Positions 1-6,511 of a DNA stretch of 6,511 bases are shown piece after piece. The DNA is from Filomicrobium sp. GTDB lineage: Bacteria > Pseudomonadota > Alphaproteobacteria > Rhizobiales > Hyphomicrobiaceae. A program made the translations under genes and the position numbers. The notes under the pieces were generated by a model. It saw only the letters and a program-made list of their open reading frames with translations. It was not told the DNA's origin and did not search any database. The DNA lies in the NCBI GenBank assembly GCA_030607105.1, contig JAUWFF010000073.1:1-6511 (forward strand). The letters are read 5' to 3'. The stretch's first letter is position 1; each line of letters starts with the position of its first letter.

Positions 1-876
1 GTTCTCACCTTGGCGCGCGGGAATGCCAGGACGCAAGGAGCGGGCAATATGGCGACACAGCCGGCGTCCGGTCATAGCCCGGTGGTTCCAGTAGTCGTCG
101 ACCCGCTGCGCAAGCGCGTCCAACAGCGCGCCATGATCACCCTTGGAGAACTGTGCTGAAACCTGCTCACCCTCCTCACCCGGCGGCTCGGAGGCTGCAT
201 CAATCATCACCATGTCGATAAAATGCTGACCGGCCAGCTCCTTGTAGCGCGAGAGTACGCGTACGCGTTCGGCAGGGGCGAGGGCATCCTTGTTAGTGAT
301 GGCCAGCAGACTGCGATCGCGCAGGCGGGCCGGCAGATCGATCATCGCGCGGCGTTCCGACTCGGTCCAGGGCCGGGACGCAACGGAACACCAGATAAGG
401 ATATCGGCAGTTTTGCTCGCCAGACCTTCGACCGGCCAAGCCGGCGTGTCCAGAATCTCGAAGCCAGCATCGCGCATACTCGGTAGCTCCACCTCAATGC
501 GCTCTGGACCGTCCATGAGGAACTTCGGGAGCGGTTCGTCGATCGCCAGCGTGTTGAGCGGCACACGACCATTCATCGTAACGGCCGAGACCGTTGGAAC
601 GATGCCGTGACGGAGCGATACTGGTATGGTCGTGTTGGCAACGACGGCGGCTGGCAGCACGTCAAAGCCAGCCAACATGTTCGCGACCGAAGTCTTCCCC
701 GAATTCGACGCACCAGCGACAACCACTGTTGGTCGCCGGTGCAACGCGCGCTGAAGTTTGTCGAGGGATTGGTCGAGTAGGCCGCGAAGTTCGGCGTAGG
801 ATCCGAAATCCGTCTTTTTCAGCTTGTGACGGGCATCCGCGAGAAGGCCGACAAGGATCTGCATGGCTTCCGTCAT
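1..876 (-). CDS. Dynamin-like GTPase, second of a tandem pair (C-terminus outside window)
   Basis: The frame is open from an ATG at 876 to the left edge, giving 292 residues with no stop, so the C-terminus is missing. AGGGG at 886-890 lies 9 nt upstream of this ATG; an in-frame ATG at 864 is the alternative start. A roughly 45-residue helical lead precedes a G domain. The P-loop GASNSGKT is at residues 55-62. A dynamin-like switch I, with Leu-Pro at 74-75 and Thr-Thr at 82-83, follows. The G3 position reads ILDTPA (141-146), with Ala instead of Gly at 146. G4 is TNKD at 194-197. The segment ILIWCSVASRPWTESE (159-174) matches the beta-strand and helix that follow G3 in proteobacterial dynamin-family GTPases. 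By family it should bind GTP and act at membranes, probably with the larger GTPase encoded 26 bp upstream. No membrane-binding region is visible in the part present. Family assignment is fairly sure; biological role is unknown. Confidence 0.85.
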   Translation of the reverse strand, partial: MTEAMQILVGLLADARHKLKKTDFGSYAELRGLLDQSLDKLQRALHRRPTVVVAGASNSGKTSVANMLAGFDVLPAAVVANTTIPVSLRHGIVPTVSAVTMNGRVPLNTLAIDEPLPKFLMDGPERIEVELPSMRDAGFEILDTPAWPVEGLASKTADILIWCSVASRPWTESERRAMIDLPARLRDRSLLAITNKDALAPAERVRVLSRYKELAGQHFIDMVMIDAASEPPGEEGEQVSAQFSKGDHGALLDALAQRVDDYWNHRAMTGRRLCRHIARSLRPGIPARQGEN

Positions 877-902
877 TGCAGCGGGCCCCTAATCCCTTGG
901 TG

Positions 903-3164
903 CTACTCTGTCGGCTCAGCCGGGTCAGATCGCTGCTCCGACGAGCGCAGCTCCGTTACTATGCTTTGAAGTTTCTCTGCTACGGTCGCGGCTTCGGTGT
1001 ACTTCGCGCGCAGGTCGGCGATGTCCTGGTCGCGTTGCGCAACAGATTCGGGGGCAGCGGTTCCACCGGCTTCAGCGGCGAGACCGTCGTAGGCGGCCCG
1101 TAACTCTTCGCGCCGGCGTCGCAACGCCTCTATGATGCTGCTGCAGATGCCAAATGACCACTTTGACATTGTCGTGCCGTAGGACATCAACGCCATCTCG
1201 GCCTTACTCGACATTTCATCGATGACGGCGGCAAACTCCGAGCAGATCAATGTAGCAACTTCGTCACCGCGCTGTTCTGGCGTCGGCGAACGCCTCAAGA
1301 AAGCCGACCACCAAGTCGTCGCCAAGTCGAGGACGACGGCGGTTGAAAGCGCCGAAATGTTCGGCGATGGCATGGGAAGGCCACTGGCATCAGGCTCATG
1401 AGGAGGCTGCGAGCCCGGAACAATCATCGACATGAGCTGGTAGAGTTCTGGCGAGACGCGCGCCTGCAGACTGACGAGCCGCTGCGAGGAGCGGTTAAAG
1501 CCGGCCATGAATATCTCGGCGAGGCGGCGACGCAGAGAATCAGCCTCACAACGCCACTCACTCGGACCGCGGCCGCGGCGCAGCGTATCGGTGAGAACGT
1601 GGCGCTCCTCCTCAGCATAGCGCTGCACCTCAGCGGTGAGCGATTGGCGCAGATTGGAGATTTCCTCCTGCACGATTTCGTGCATTTGTTCGTCGATCGA
1701 TTTGGCCGACGTCTCGATGATTTGCGAGACCTCGCCCAGCTGACGCAATTCAGCGTCGAGCTTGGGCAAGTGTGAGTCAGCTCGCTTCGCCGTTGTCGCG
1801 GCGGTGCTCTGTAACTCGGTTAGCTGCTGGAGTTCGCCATTTATGGTGCTTTCGCTGGCGCGGGCCAGTTCCGCGTAACACTGGGCAACCTGGCGCAGCA
1901 CGTGAGCGCTATGGCTTTCGAACATCAACTTGTCGATTGCCTTATAGACCGCCGGGACGCCCGAGGACGTCAGCAGCGCGTCCTTCAGGTCCCTGCGAGG
2001 CGGGCTTGATGGCTGTGCAGTGCGGACCAAGTCCTCGCGGCGCATCAGACCGGTCTCAACGAAATAAGCCAATGAGCGGCGGTCGAAAGGCTGCGAAAGA
2101 GAGGCTTGGTTTATCGCGGCGTTGGCCCATCGCGCGGAACCGGTGATGATCGGAATATCGGCGTCAGGAAACTCGCGGGCGATCCGGTTTTTCACGAATT
2201 CCCGGATCTCGCGCTGGTCTTGAGAGATATCGGCCAAATCATCGATGCGGTTTATAAAGATCAGGAAGCGTTCCTTGTGCAGGCCACGCAGGATCCGCAG
2301 CAGCGCGACATCGGCATCAGACAGGGGCTGACGCGCGGTCAGGACGACGATGTAGAGGTCGGCCGTCTCTAGGCTCCGCCGCGTGATTTCATCACGCAGC
2401 AAGAAGGGGTCATTGGTGCCTGGCGTGTCGAGCACCGTGGTCGGGAATGCGAAGGGTCCACCAGCACAGTGAACGTCCGCTGAGCGGGTGATGTCGGAAT
2501 AGCGGCCAAGCTGGCTTTCCACATCACCCTCTCCGGTCGCCGGGTCACCCGCACAAACATAGCGGCCGAGGACCTCCGGGCAGAGTTCTTCGTAGCTGTG
2601 GGTCTGCCCCATGAGATGTGTAAATTGCGGACCGAGGCGAGCTGCGGCGCGCAGACGTAAGCTGTTGATCTGCTCGCGCAGAAGTTCAGGTTCAAATCCG
2701 GGAACAAGCCGTTCCGTCAACTCGCGCAGCAGACCGCCACCCTCGGCAATGCGCTGCCATTCTTGTTCATCGAAGAACTGAAACACCGCCGCGGGCTCGC
2801 TGGGCCGGCGCTGCTGAAAGTGCACGCTGGTGATCGCGGTCGTCCAGGGGCTGACATCGGTGGGAAGCAGATCAGGGATTTGAAGGCAAGCGTTGAGAAA
2901 CGAACTCTTGCCGGACTTGATCTGACCAATGACTGCGATCTTGCAGACCTGTCGTTCGAGCAGGCGCCCAGCCTCGGCGACCAGCGACTTGCCCGATGGT
3001 TCGATGACACGGTCAAGCCGGACGCCCAGTTCGAGAAGTTCGCGGCGAAGTGTTTCCAGACTGCTGCCGATGCCGCCTTCGCGCATCGGGTCGAGACCAG
3101 TGGCGGCAGGCGTATCCGTTACGGACGCAGGCCGTACCTCTTCCAACAGTGCCGATTCCCCCAT
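903..3164 (-). CDS. Bacterial dynamin-like GTPase, complete, 753 residues
   Basis: All G motifs are present. The P-loop GQIKSGKS is at residues 80-87, and switch I is LPTDVSPWTTAIT (100-112). G3 is LDTPGTND (245-252), G4 is NRID (305-308), and a G5-like TGSAR is at 341-345. A Ser-Gly-Val-Pro motif at 401-404 marks the end of the G domain, as is usual in dynamin-N proteins. The G2-to-G3 distance is about 80 residues longer than in the neighbouring GTPase. Residues about 34-70 form a helical lead. Residues about 420-540 are charged, heptad-rich helix, as expected for a dynamin stalk. A short hydrophobic segment with LDL and a Trp pair (610-623) is a candidate membrane-contact site, and a terminal coiled coil spans about 712-741. 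I see no signal peptide or true transmembrane helix, so the protein is probably cytoplasmic and peripheral to membrane. AAAAGG at 3175-3180 lies 10 nt from the ATG; a closer AGGA ends one base before it. The family is clear; the cellular role (fission, fusion, repair or defence) is not. Confidence 0.93.
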   Translation of the reverse strand: MGESALLEEVRPASVTDTPAATGLDPMREGGIGSSLETLRRELLELGVRLDRVIEPSGKSLVAEAGRLLERQVCKIAVIGQIKSGKSSFLNACLQIPDLLPTDVSPWTTAITSVHFQQRRPSEPAAVFQFFDEQEWQRIAEGGGLLRELTERLVPGFEPELLREQINSLRLRAAARLGPQFTHLMGQTHSYEELCPEVLGRYVCAGDPATGEGDVESQLGRYSDITRSADVHCAGGPFAFPTTVLDTPGTNDPFLLRDEITRRSLETADLYIVVLTARQPLSDADVALLRILRGLHKERFLIFINRIDDLADISQDQREIREFVKNRIAREFPDADIPIITGSARWANAAINQASLSQPFDRRSLAYFVETGLMRREDLVRTAQPSSPPRRDLKDALLTSSGVPAVYKAIDKLMFESHSAHVLRQVAQCYAELARASESTINGELQQLTELQSTAATTAKRADSHLPKLDAELRQLGEVSQIIETSAKSIDEQMHEIVQEEISNLRQSLTAEVQRYAEEERHVLTDTLRRGRGPSEWRCEADSLRRRLAEIFMAGFNRSSQRLVSLQARVSPELYQLMSMIVPGSQPPHEPDASGLPMPSPNISALSTAVVLDLATTWWSAFLRRSPTPEQRGDEVATLICSEFAAVIDEMSSKAEMALMSYGTTMSKWSFGICSSIIEALRRRREELRAAYDGLAAEAGGTAAPESVAQRDQDIADLRAKYTEAATVAEKLQSIVTELRSSEQRSDPAEPTE

Positions 3165-3219
3165 GTCCTAGAGACCTTTTATTCGAGATTGGGTCCCTCC
3201 CCCTACTACGAAGAACCGT

Positions 3220-3243
3220 AAAATCCGCCACAAATGGGGCGGA
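3220..3243 (-). terminator. Possible weak rho-independent terminator after the membrane-protein gene
   Basis: Read on the minus strand, a 6-bp GC-rich stem (TCCGCC at 3238-3243 pairing with GGCGGA at 3224-3229) closes an 8-nt loop and is followed by four Ts (3220-3223). It lies just after the stop codon at 3256 of the 632-residue protein and about 55 bp before the start of the large dynamin-like gene. The stem is short and the T run is only four long, so termination may be partial. If real, it would separate the dynamin pair from the upstream gene or lower its expression. The plus-strand reading has no T run. Confidence 0.35.
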
Positions 3244-3255
3244 AGCCAATCGGGA

Positions 3256-5154
3256 TCACTCCCCCGCTTGGGGAAGGCTCTCGAGTGACTGGCTGGCACG
3301 AGTTGCGCCCAATTCAATTGCGCGCTGATACCAACGGCGCGCCTTGCCGATATCCGCCGATGCCGGTGTCGCAGTCTTATAGGCTGCGATCACTCTCGGA
3401 TCGTAACTGCCGGCCAGGAGCAGCGCCGCGCGAGCTGAGCCCTTGCCTGCGGCGCGTTCGAACAGTATGCGCGCGCCTTGCACGCTTCCATTGTCAATTT
3501 GGACCTCGCCTTGGTCGACCATGCGGCGCACTTGCGCGGGCAAATCGACGGCGTCATCGGCATCATCCGCAACAATGGACGCCGCGCCCGGCGTAACGAT
3601 GACAAGTTTGCTCTTTTCGCGCGTGGCGCCGTCAGCTCGGCGCAGTTCGATGTCAACGTGTTGTCTGCGGGCGAACCCTGCTGGGACTACAAGTTGCAGG
3701 CCCGACAACTGGGCGATGTCGATGCGCCAGGTATCGAACATAAGCTCAATCCCGCTCGATATACGCGCACCGCGCTTCAGCCCGGAAATTATCAAATAAT
3801 GGCCGGCGATTTCTTGATCTGAGCCAGCAACCTTGAGAGGAAAATCCACAGCCTCATCGCCCGCGACCACTGCTTCTTCTGGATGAACGAGGGCCACGTT
3901 GTCTGGGCTAGCGGGAAGCTGCTCGGTGGGGACGGGCTCGGCGGCCGCAGGTTCCGTATCTGGCGCTGCCCCGAGTTGGCCGGGTTCATCCCCGGTTGCA
4001 GGGCCAAGATCGCGGTCAGGTTGCAGAGCATTCTCAGGCGCTTCGTAAACAGCGACGACCGGGGCAACTTGTGCAGCGGGCGCGGCAGTCGCGCTGGTGT
4101 CGCCTTCGGTGACGATGTCGGAGCCCCCGGCGGGATTGATTGCCGCCGCGGCATTCAGACCCTCATTCGTCGGGGCTGCAGGCAATCCAGCCGAAGCGAC
4201 ATTTTCCGAGGCGACTGCTCTGGTGGCAGACAAGGTTGCCGCAAGTTCCGTGGCCGCAGAAAGGATCGTTACTGACCCTATGGTCGGTGCGCTTGCTGCA
4301 GCATCGGTGAAACGGGTAGCTGGCGCCCTGGGCGGCCGACCGAGAGCCGCAGGAGTTTGCTTGCTGGTCTCAGGTCCGGCGGCGAGACGGGGTTCCTGTG
4401 GAGCGAGTCCGGAAACTGCGGTAGCGGGCCCAGAGGCGGCCTCCGGCAGTAACCCCTCCAAAACGCCGGCCGGTGTTTGGCTTTTCGTTTCCACCGCGCT
4501 GGTTTCCGTGGCGTCAGCTGTCTCAGTCGCCGGGAGCGAGTGATCAATCAGCTTGGCGGCGGGCTCTGCCGGCTGCGGCGCCAGTGCCTGCGGCTCGCCG
4601 CTCGTTTCCAGCGAACCGGTAGCACTCGCATTGGCTGCCTCATCGGCCGGGAGTGAACGGTCAGCAGGCCTCTCCGCGGACTTCACCGGAAGTTTCTCTG
4701 GTGCCTGCGGCTGCCGCACAGCGAACTGGGTCTGTGCCAGCAATCCTAGATTGTTGGCACCACCGTTGAGCCAATAGACAGTGAACCCTGTTGCGAGCGC
4801 CGACACGATCGCAGCTGTCACCGAAGCAATAACGACGATGCGTAGGACGCCGGATTCTCTCTCCGGCTCGCTGGCGACCGGTAGCGATTGCTTGACGATA
4901 ACTGGCAGCTCGGCCGACCGATCAGGATCGCTCAGCTGATCCTTTCTATGTGTTTGCAGCTGAAGCAGCCCATCGCCCGCGGCATAACTGGTCTTGACTT
5001 CGTCGTGGACCGCCTTCTGCAACTTCAACGCGTTGGTGGCGGTCGGCTCGAATGACGACGGTTGCGCTCTCATTCGCGCCTCCGGATCGATTTTCTCGAG
5101 GCGCCGCAGGAGCTTCTTTAGATCGGTCAGAATCGGTTCGTTGGCGTCGTTCAC
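3256..5154 (-). CDS. Single-pass membrane protein with Ala/Pro-rich linker and C-terminal Sel1-like module
   Basis: I do not recognise a named gene; the description rests on architecture. Residues 1-104 are hydrophilic and partly helical, with a charged helix at about 8-21. One transmembrane helix spans about 105-129. With no cleavable signal peptide visible, the likely topology is cytoplasmic N-terminus and periplasmic C-terminus. Residues about 140-435 are low complexity, rich in Ala, Pro, Glu and Thr, and contain a degenerate 39-residue duplication. Residues about 436-520 look like a small beta domain, with an ISGLKRGARISSG segment and a Trp-Arg-Ile strand, resembling modules seen in large alphaproteobacterial surface proteins. 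The C-terminus (about 552-632) has two helical-hairpin segments of Sel1/TPR type, including SYDPRVI (583-589) and KARRWYQRAIELG (604-616). This suggests protein-protein binding in the periplasm. The GTG start is supported by AGGAG (5162-5166) 7 nt upstream. Function is unknown. A structural or scaffold role is an inference. Confidence 0.85.
   Translation of the reverse strand: MNDANEPILTDLKKLLRRLEKIDPEARMRAQPSSFEPTATNALKLQKAVHDEVKTSYAAGDGLLQLQTHRKDQLSDPDRSAELPVIVKQSLPVASEPERESGVLRIVVIASVTAAIVSALATGFTVYWLNGGANNLGLLAQTQFAVRQPQAPEKLPVKSAERPADRSLPADEAANASATGSLETSGEPQALAPQPAEPAAKLIDHSLPATETADATETSAVETKSQTPAGVLEGLLPEAASGPATAVSGLAPQEPRLAAGPETSKQTPAALGRPPRAPATRFTDAAASAPTIGSVTILSAATELAATLSATRAVASENVASAGLPAAPTNEGLNAAAAINPAGGSDIVTEGDTSATAAPAAQVAPVVAVYEAPENALQPDRDLGPATGDEPGQLGAAPDTEPAAAEPVPTEQLPASPDNVALVHPEEAVVAGDEAVDFPLKVAGSDQEIAGHYLIISGLKRGARISSGIELMFDTWRIDIAQLSGLQLVVPAGFARRQHVDIELRRADGATREKSKLVIVTPGAASIVADDADDAVDLPAQVRRMVDQGEVQIDNGSVQGARILFERAAGKGSARAALLLAGSYDPRVIAAYKTATPASADIGKARRWYQRAIELGATRASQSLESLPQAGE
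4517..4665 (-). repeat. Degenerate 117-nt-period duplication inside the low-complexity linker
   Basis: Two related stretches lie 117 nt (39 codons) apart and in frame. They encode DRSLPADEAANA (residues 165-176) and DHSLPATETADA (204-215). The flanks are similar too, with LETSGE at 182-187 matching VETKSQ at 221-226. The DNA copies share short blocks such as GCCGGGAG near 4529-4536 and 4646-4653. The copies have diverged well beyond a recent duplication. It probably reflects expansion of the linker by unequal exchange or slippage. Confidence 0.5.
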
Positions 5155-5189
5155 CGGTCTGCTCCTTCAGGTTGCGCCACCGGTGAACG
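5148..5189 (-). promoter_or_regulatory. Inverted repeat enclosing the ribosome binding site and GTG start
   Basis: Perfect 11-bp arms (5148-5158 and 5179-5189; CGTTCACCGGT and its complement) enclose a 20-nt loop (5159-5178). In the minus-strand transcript the loop carries the Shine-Dalgarno AGGAG (5162-5166), and the GTG start codon (5152-5154) lies inside the downstream arm. Such a hairpin would leave the Shine-Dalgarno open but pair the start codon. Translational control, or protein binding to the DNA palindrome, are both possible. The symmetry is seen directly; the function is inferred. Confidence 0.5.
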
Positions 5190-5344
5190 CGAGGTTCGGC
5201 AAACGGTGCATGCGACACCGGCGCCATATCCTGACAGGGTCCGCCCCCCTCACCGAAATAACACGTCGTCTCAGCGACTTCACCCGCACGCAAGCTTGTG
5301 CACGCGATTTTGGCGCTGGTGCGACAACCACCGCAAATTGTGCG
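5155..5344. other. 190-bp gap between rimO and the membrane-protein gene
   Basis: The gap holds the start-site inverted repeat at its left end and otherwise no gene that I can support. The minus-strand reading frame crossing it has no ribosome binding site. I found no convincing -35/-10 pair, although alphaproteobacterial promoters are often hard to see by eye. The gap is long enough for a promoter of the downstream gene. No riboswitch or small-RNA family was recognised. Confidence 0.5.
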
Positions 5345-6511
5345 TTACCGCTCCGCCCACAAATCGTATTCATCCGCATGGACTACACGAACTTTGACGA
5401 TGTCACCTTCCACCACACCCGTATCGCCGTTCAAAAAGACGCTGCCGTCGATCTCGGGCGCATCCCATTTCGAACGGCATAGCGCGCCGTCCTCATCAAC
5501 CTCATCAACGATCACATCGATGCTACGCCCAACCTTTTCGAGCAGCAATTCCCGAGAGACCTCCTGCTGGCGGACCATAAACCGATGCCAGCGTTCGTCC
5601 TTCACCTCGTCCGCCACCGCGCCCGGTATATCATTCGCAGCGGCCCCATCAACCGGCTCGTAGCGGAAGCAACCCACGCGGTTGAGGCGGGCTTCAGCAA
5701 GCCACTCAAGCAGCAATTCGAAATCTTCTTCGGTTTCGCCTGGAAAACCGACAATGAACGTCGAACGCAGCGCCAGTTCCGGGCAGGTACGCCGCCAGCT
5801 GGCTATGCGGTCCAAGGTCTTTTCCTGGTGCGCGGGACGGCGCATAGCCTTCAGAAGCGCTGGGGAGGCGTGCTGGAAGGGGATGTCGAGGTAGGGCAGA
5901 ATATGGCCTTCGGCCATTAGCGGGATAACCTCGTCGACATGTGGATAAGGATAAACGTAGTGCAGGCGCACCCAGGCATCGAGGGCGCCAAGTTCGCGAC
6001 AAAGGTCGAAGAACCGAGCGCGAACCTGCCGGTCCCGCCACGCACTTTCAGCATACTTTAGGTCAACACCATAAGCGGAGGTGTCCTGGCTGATGACCAG
6101 AAGTTCCTGAACGCCTGCGTCAACGAGACGCTCCGCCTCGCGCAATATATCGGCGGCCCGGCGGCTTCTCAGGTCGCCGCGCAGGCTTGGGATAATGCAA
6201 AACGAGCAGCGATTGTTGCAGCCTTCGGAGATCTTCAAATAGGCATAGTGACGTGGGGTGAGGCGCAGGCCCTCCGGCGGGACAAGATCGACGAATGGAT
6301 CGTGTTGCGGCGGGATGACGTCGTGCACAGCTGAAACGACGGCTTCGTATTGATGCGGACCGGTGACGGCGAGGACATTTGGATGCTCGCGGCGGATGCG
6401 CTCTTCTTCGACCCCTAAACACCCGGTGACGATGACGCGGCCGTTCTCGGTCAGTGCCTCGCCGATGGCTTCCAGGCTTTCCTCTTTGGCGGAGTTGATG
6501 AACCCGCATGT
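5345..6511 (-). CDS. rimO: Ribosomal protein S12 methylthiotransferase RimO (N-terminus outside window)
   Basis: RimO adds a methylthio group to the beta-carbon of a conserved aspartate of ribosomal protein S12 (Asp88/89 in E. coli), using two 4Fe-4S clusters and S-adenosylmethionine in the cytoplasm. The frame is open to the right edge and gives 388 residues. About 50 are missing, including the first cluster cysteine, judging from the usual length near 440. The visible part opens with [12 protein letters not shown], the end of the N-terminal methylthiotransferase domain, with cluster cysteines at fragment residues 2 and 31 (TGCLG). The radical-SAM motif CNNRCSFC has cysteines at 98, 102 and 105. 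DIPFQH and the [13 protein letters not shown] segment are RimO/MiaB hallmarks, and the acidic TRAM domain closes the protein (about 325-388). SAKEES and LRGDLRSR point to RimO rather than the tRNA enzyme MiaB. A GTG at 6326-6328 is an internal valine, not the start. Nothing appears broken. Confidence 0.97.
   Translation of the reverse strand, partial: TCGFINSAKEESLEAIGEALTENGRVIVTGCLGVEEERIRREHPNVLAVTGPHQYEAVVSAVHDVIPPQHDPFVDLVPPEGLRLTPRHYAYLKISEGCNNRCSFCIIPSLRGDLRSRRAADILREAERLVDAGVQELLVISQDTSAYGVDLKYAESAWRDRQVRARFFDLCRELGALDAWVRLHYVYPYPHVDEVIPLMAEGHILPYLDIPFQHASPALLKAMRRPAHQEKTLDRIASWRRTCPELALRSTFIVGFPGETEEDFELLLEWLAEARLNRVGCFRYEPVDGAAANDIPGAVADEVKDERWHRFMVRQQEVSRELLLEKVGRSIDVIVDEVDEDGALCRSKWDAPEIDGSVFLNGDTGVVEGDIVKVRVVHADEYDLWAER

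Noticed and set aside
594..1103. Plus-strand open frame of 169 codons spanning the gap between the two GTPase genes
   Set aside because: It overlaps both GTPase genes in antisense, and its translation is Arg-rich with no recognisable motif.
1..3164. Assignment of the GTPase pair to the Eleos (LeoA/LeoBC) defence system
   Set aside because: The only shared feature I can see is a pair of dynamin-like proteins. No specific motif, length match or defence neighbourhood is visible, and the second gene is cut off.
2763..3221. Plus-strand open frame of 152 codons opposite the start of the large dynamin gene
   Set aside because: Antisense shadow of the G domain, whose motifs are unmistakable on the minus strand.
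4097..4543. Plus-strand open frame of 148 codons rich in Ala, Val and Ser
   Set aside because: It lies wholly inside the Ala/Pro-rich part of the 632-residue membrane protein. High-GC low-complexity DNA leaves antisense frames open, and no domain or ribosome binding site is visible.
4946..5293. Minus-strand open frame of 115 codons crossing the rimO/membrane-protein gap
   Set aside because: It starts without a ribosome binding site, runs out of frame into the start of the membrane-protein gene, and looks non-protein-like.
5291..5298. Perfect 8-bp palindrome CAAGCTTG in the gap after rimO, considered as an operator
   Set aside because: It is short and isolated, with flanks that do not extend the symmetry, so it is not distinguishable from chance.
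5313..5334. Imperfect hairpin (8-nt arms with one mismatch, 6-nt loop) just after the rimO stop, considered as its terminator
   Set aside because: No T run follows on the minus strand, only CAAAAT, and the mismatch lies inside a short stem.
6326..6328. GTG as a start codon for rimO
   Set aside because: The frame continues upstream to the window edge with conserved RimO sequence ([17 protein letters not shown]), so this GTG is an internal valine.

Overview
The window looks like chromosomal DNA of an alphaproteobacterium, probably of the rhizobial/Hyphomicrobiales type. The basis is high GC, an alphaproteobacterial-looking RimO, and a membrane-anchored Ala/Pro-rich protein with a C-terminal Sel1-like module of a kind familiar from that group. 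The taxonomic call is an inference from protein style, not from a marker search.

All four genes lie on the minus strand, so transcription runs from high to low coordinates. First is the 3' nine-tenths of rimO (5345-6511, 5' end outside the window), the radical-SAM enzyme that methylthiolates ribosomal protein S12. After a 190-bp gap comes a 632-residue single-pass membrane protein (3256-5154) with a cytoplasmic head, a long low-complexity Ala/Pro/Glu-rich stretch, a beta-type domain and a Sel1/TPR-like C-terminus. Its GTG start and Shine-Dalgarno sequence sit inside a perfect 11-bp inverted repeat. A 91-bp gap with a possible weak terminator follows. Then come two dynamin-like GTPases, 26 bp apart: a complete 753-residue protein (903-3164) with canonical G motifs, and a second, smaller-headed GTPase (1-876) that runs off the left edge and carries DTPA where the G3 motif normally reads DTPG.

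The two GTPases are probably one transcription unit and may work as an unequal pair, as other tandem bacterial dynamin-like proteins do. A role in membrane remodelling, membrane repair or defence is inferred from the family and is not shown by the sequence. The single-pass protein upstream could be a membrane partner, but only proximity and orientation support that. rimO is a housekeeping gene and is probably only a neighbour. I saw no RNA genes, insertion sequences, CRISPR arrays or attachment sites. No stretch longer than 190 bp lacks a gene.
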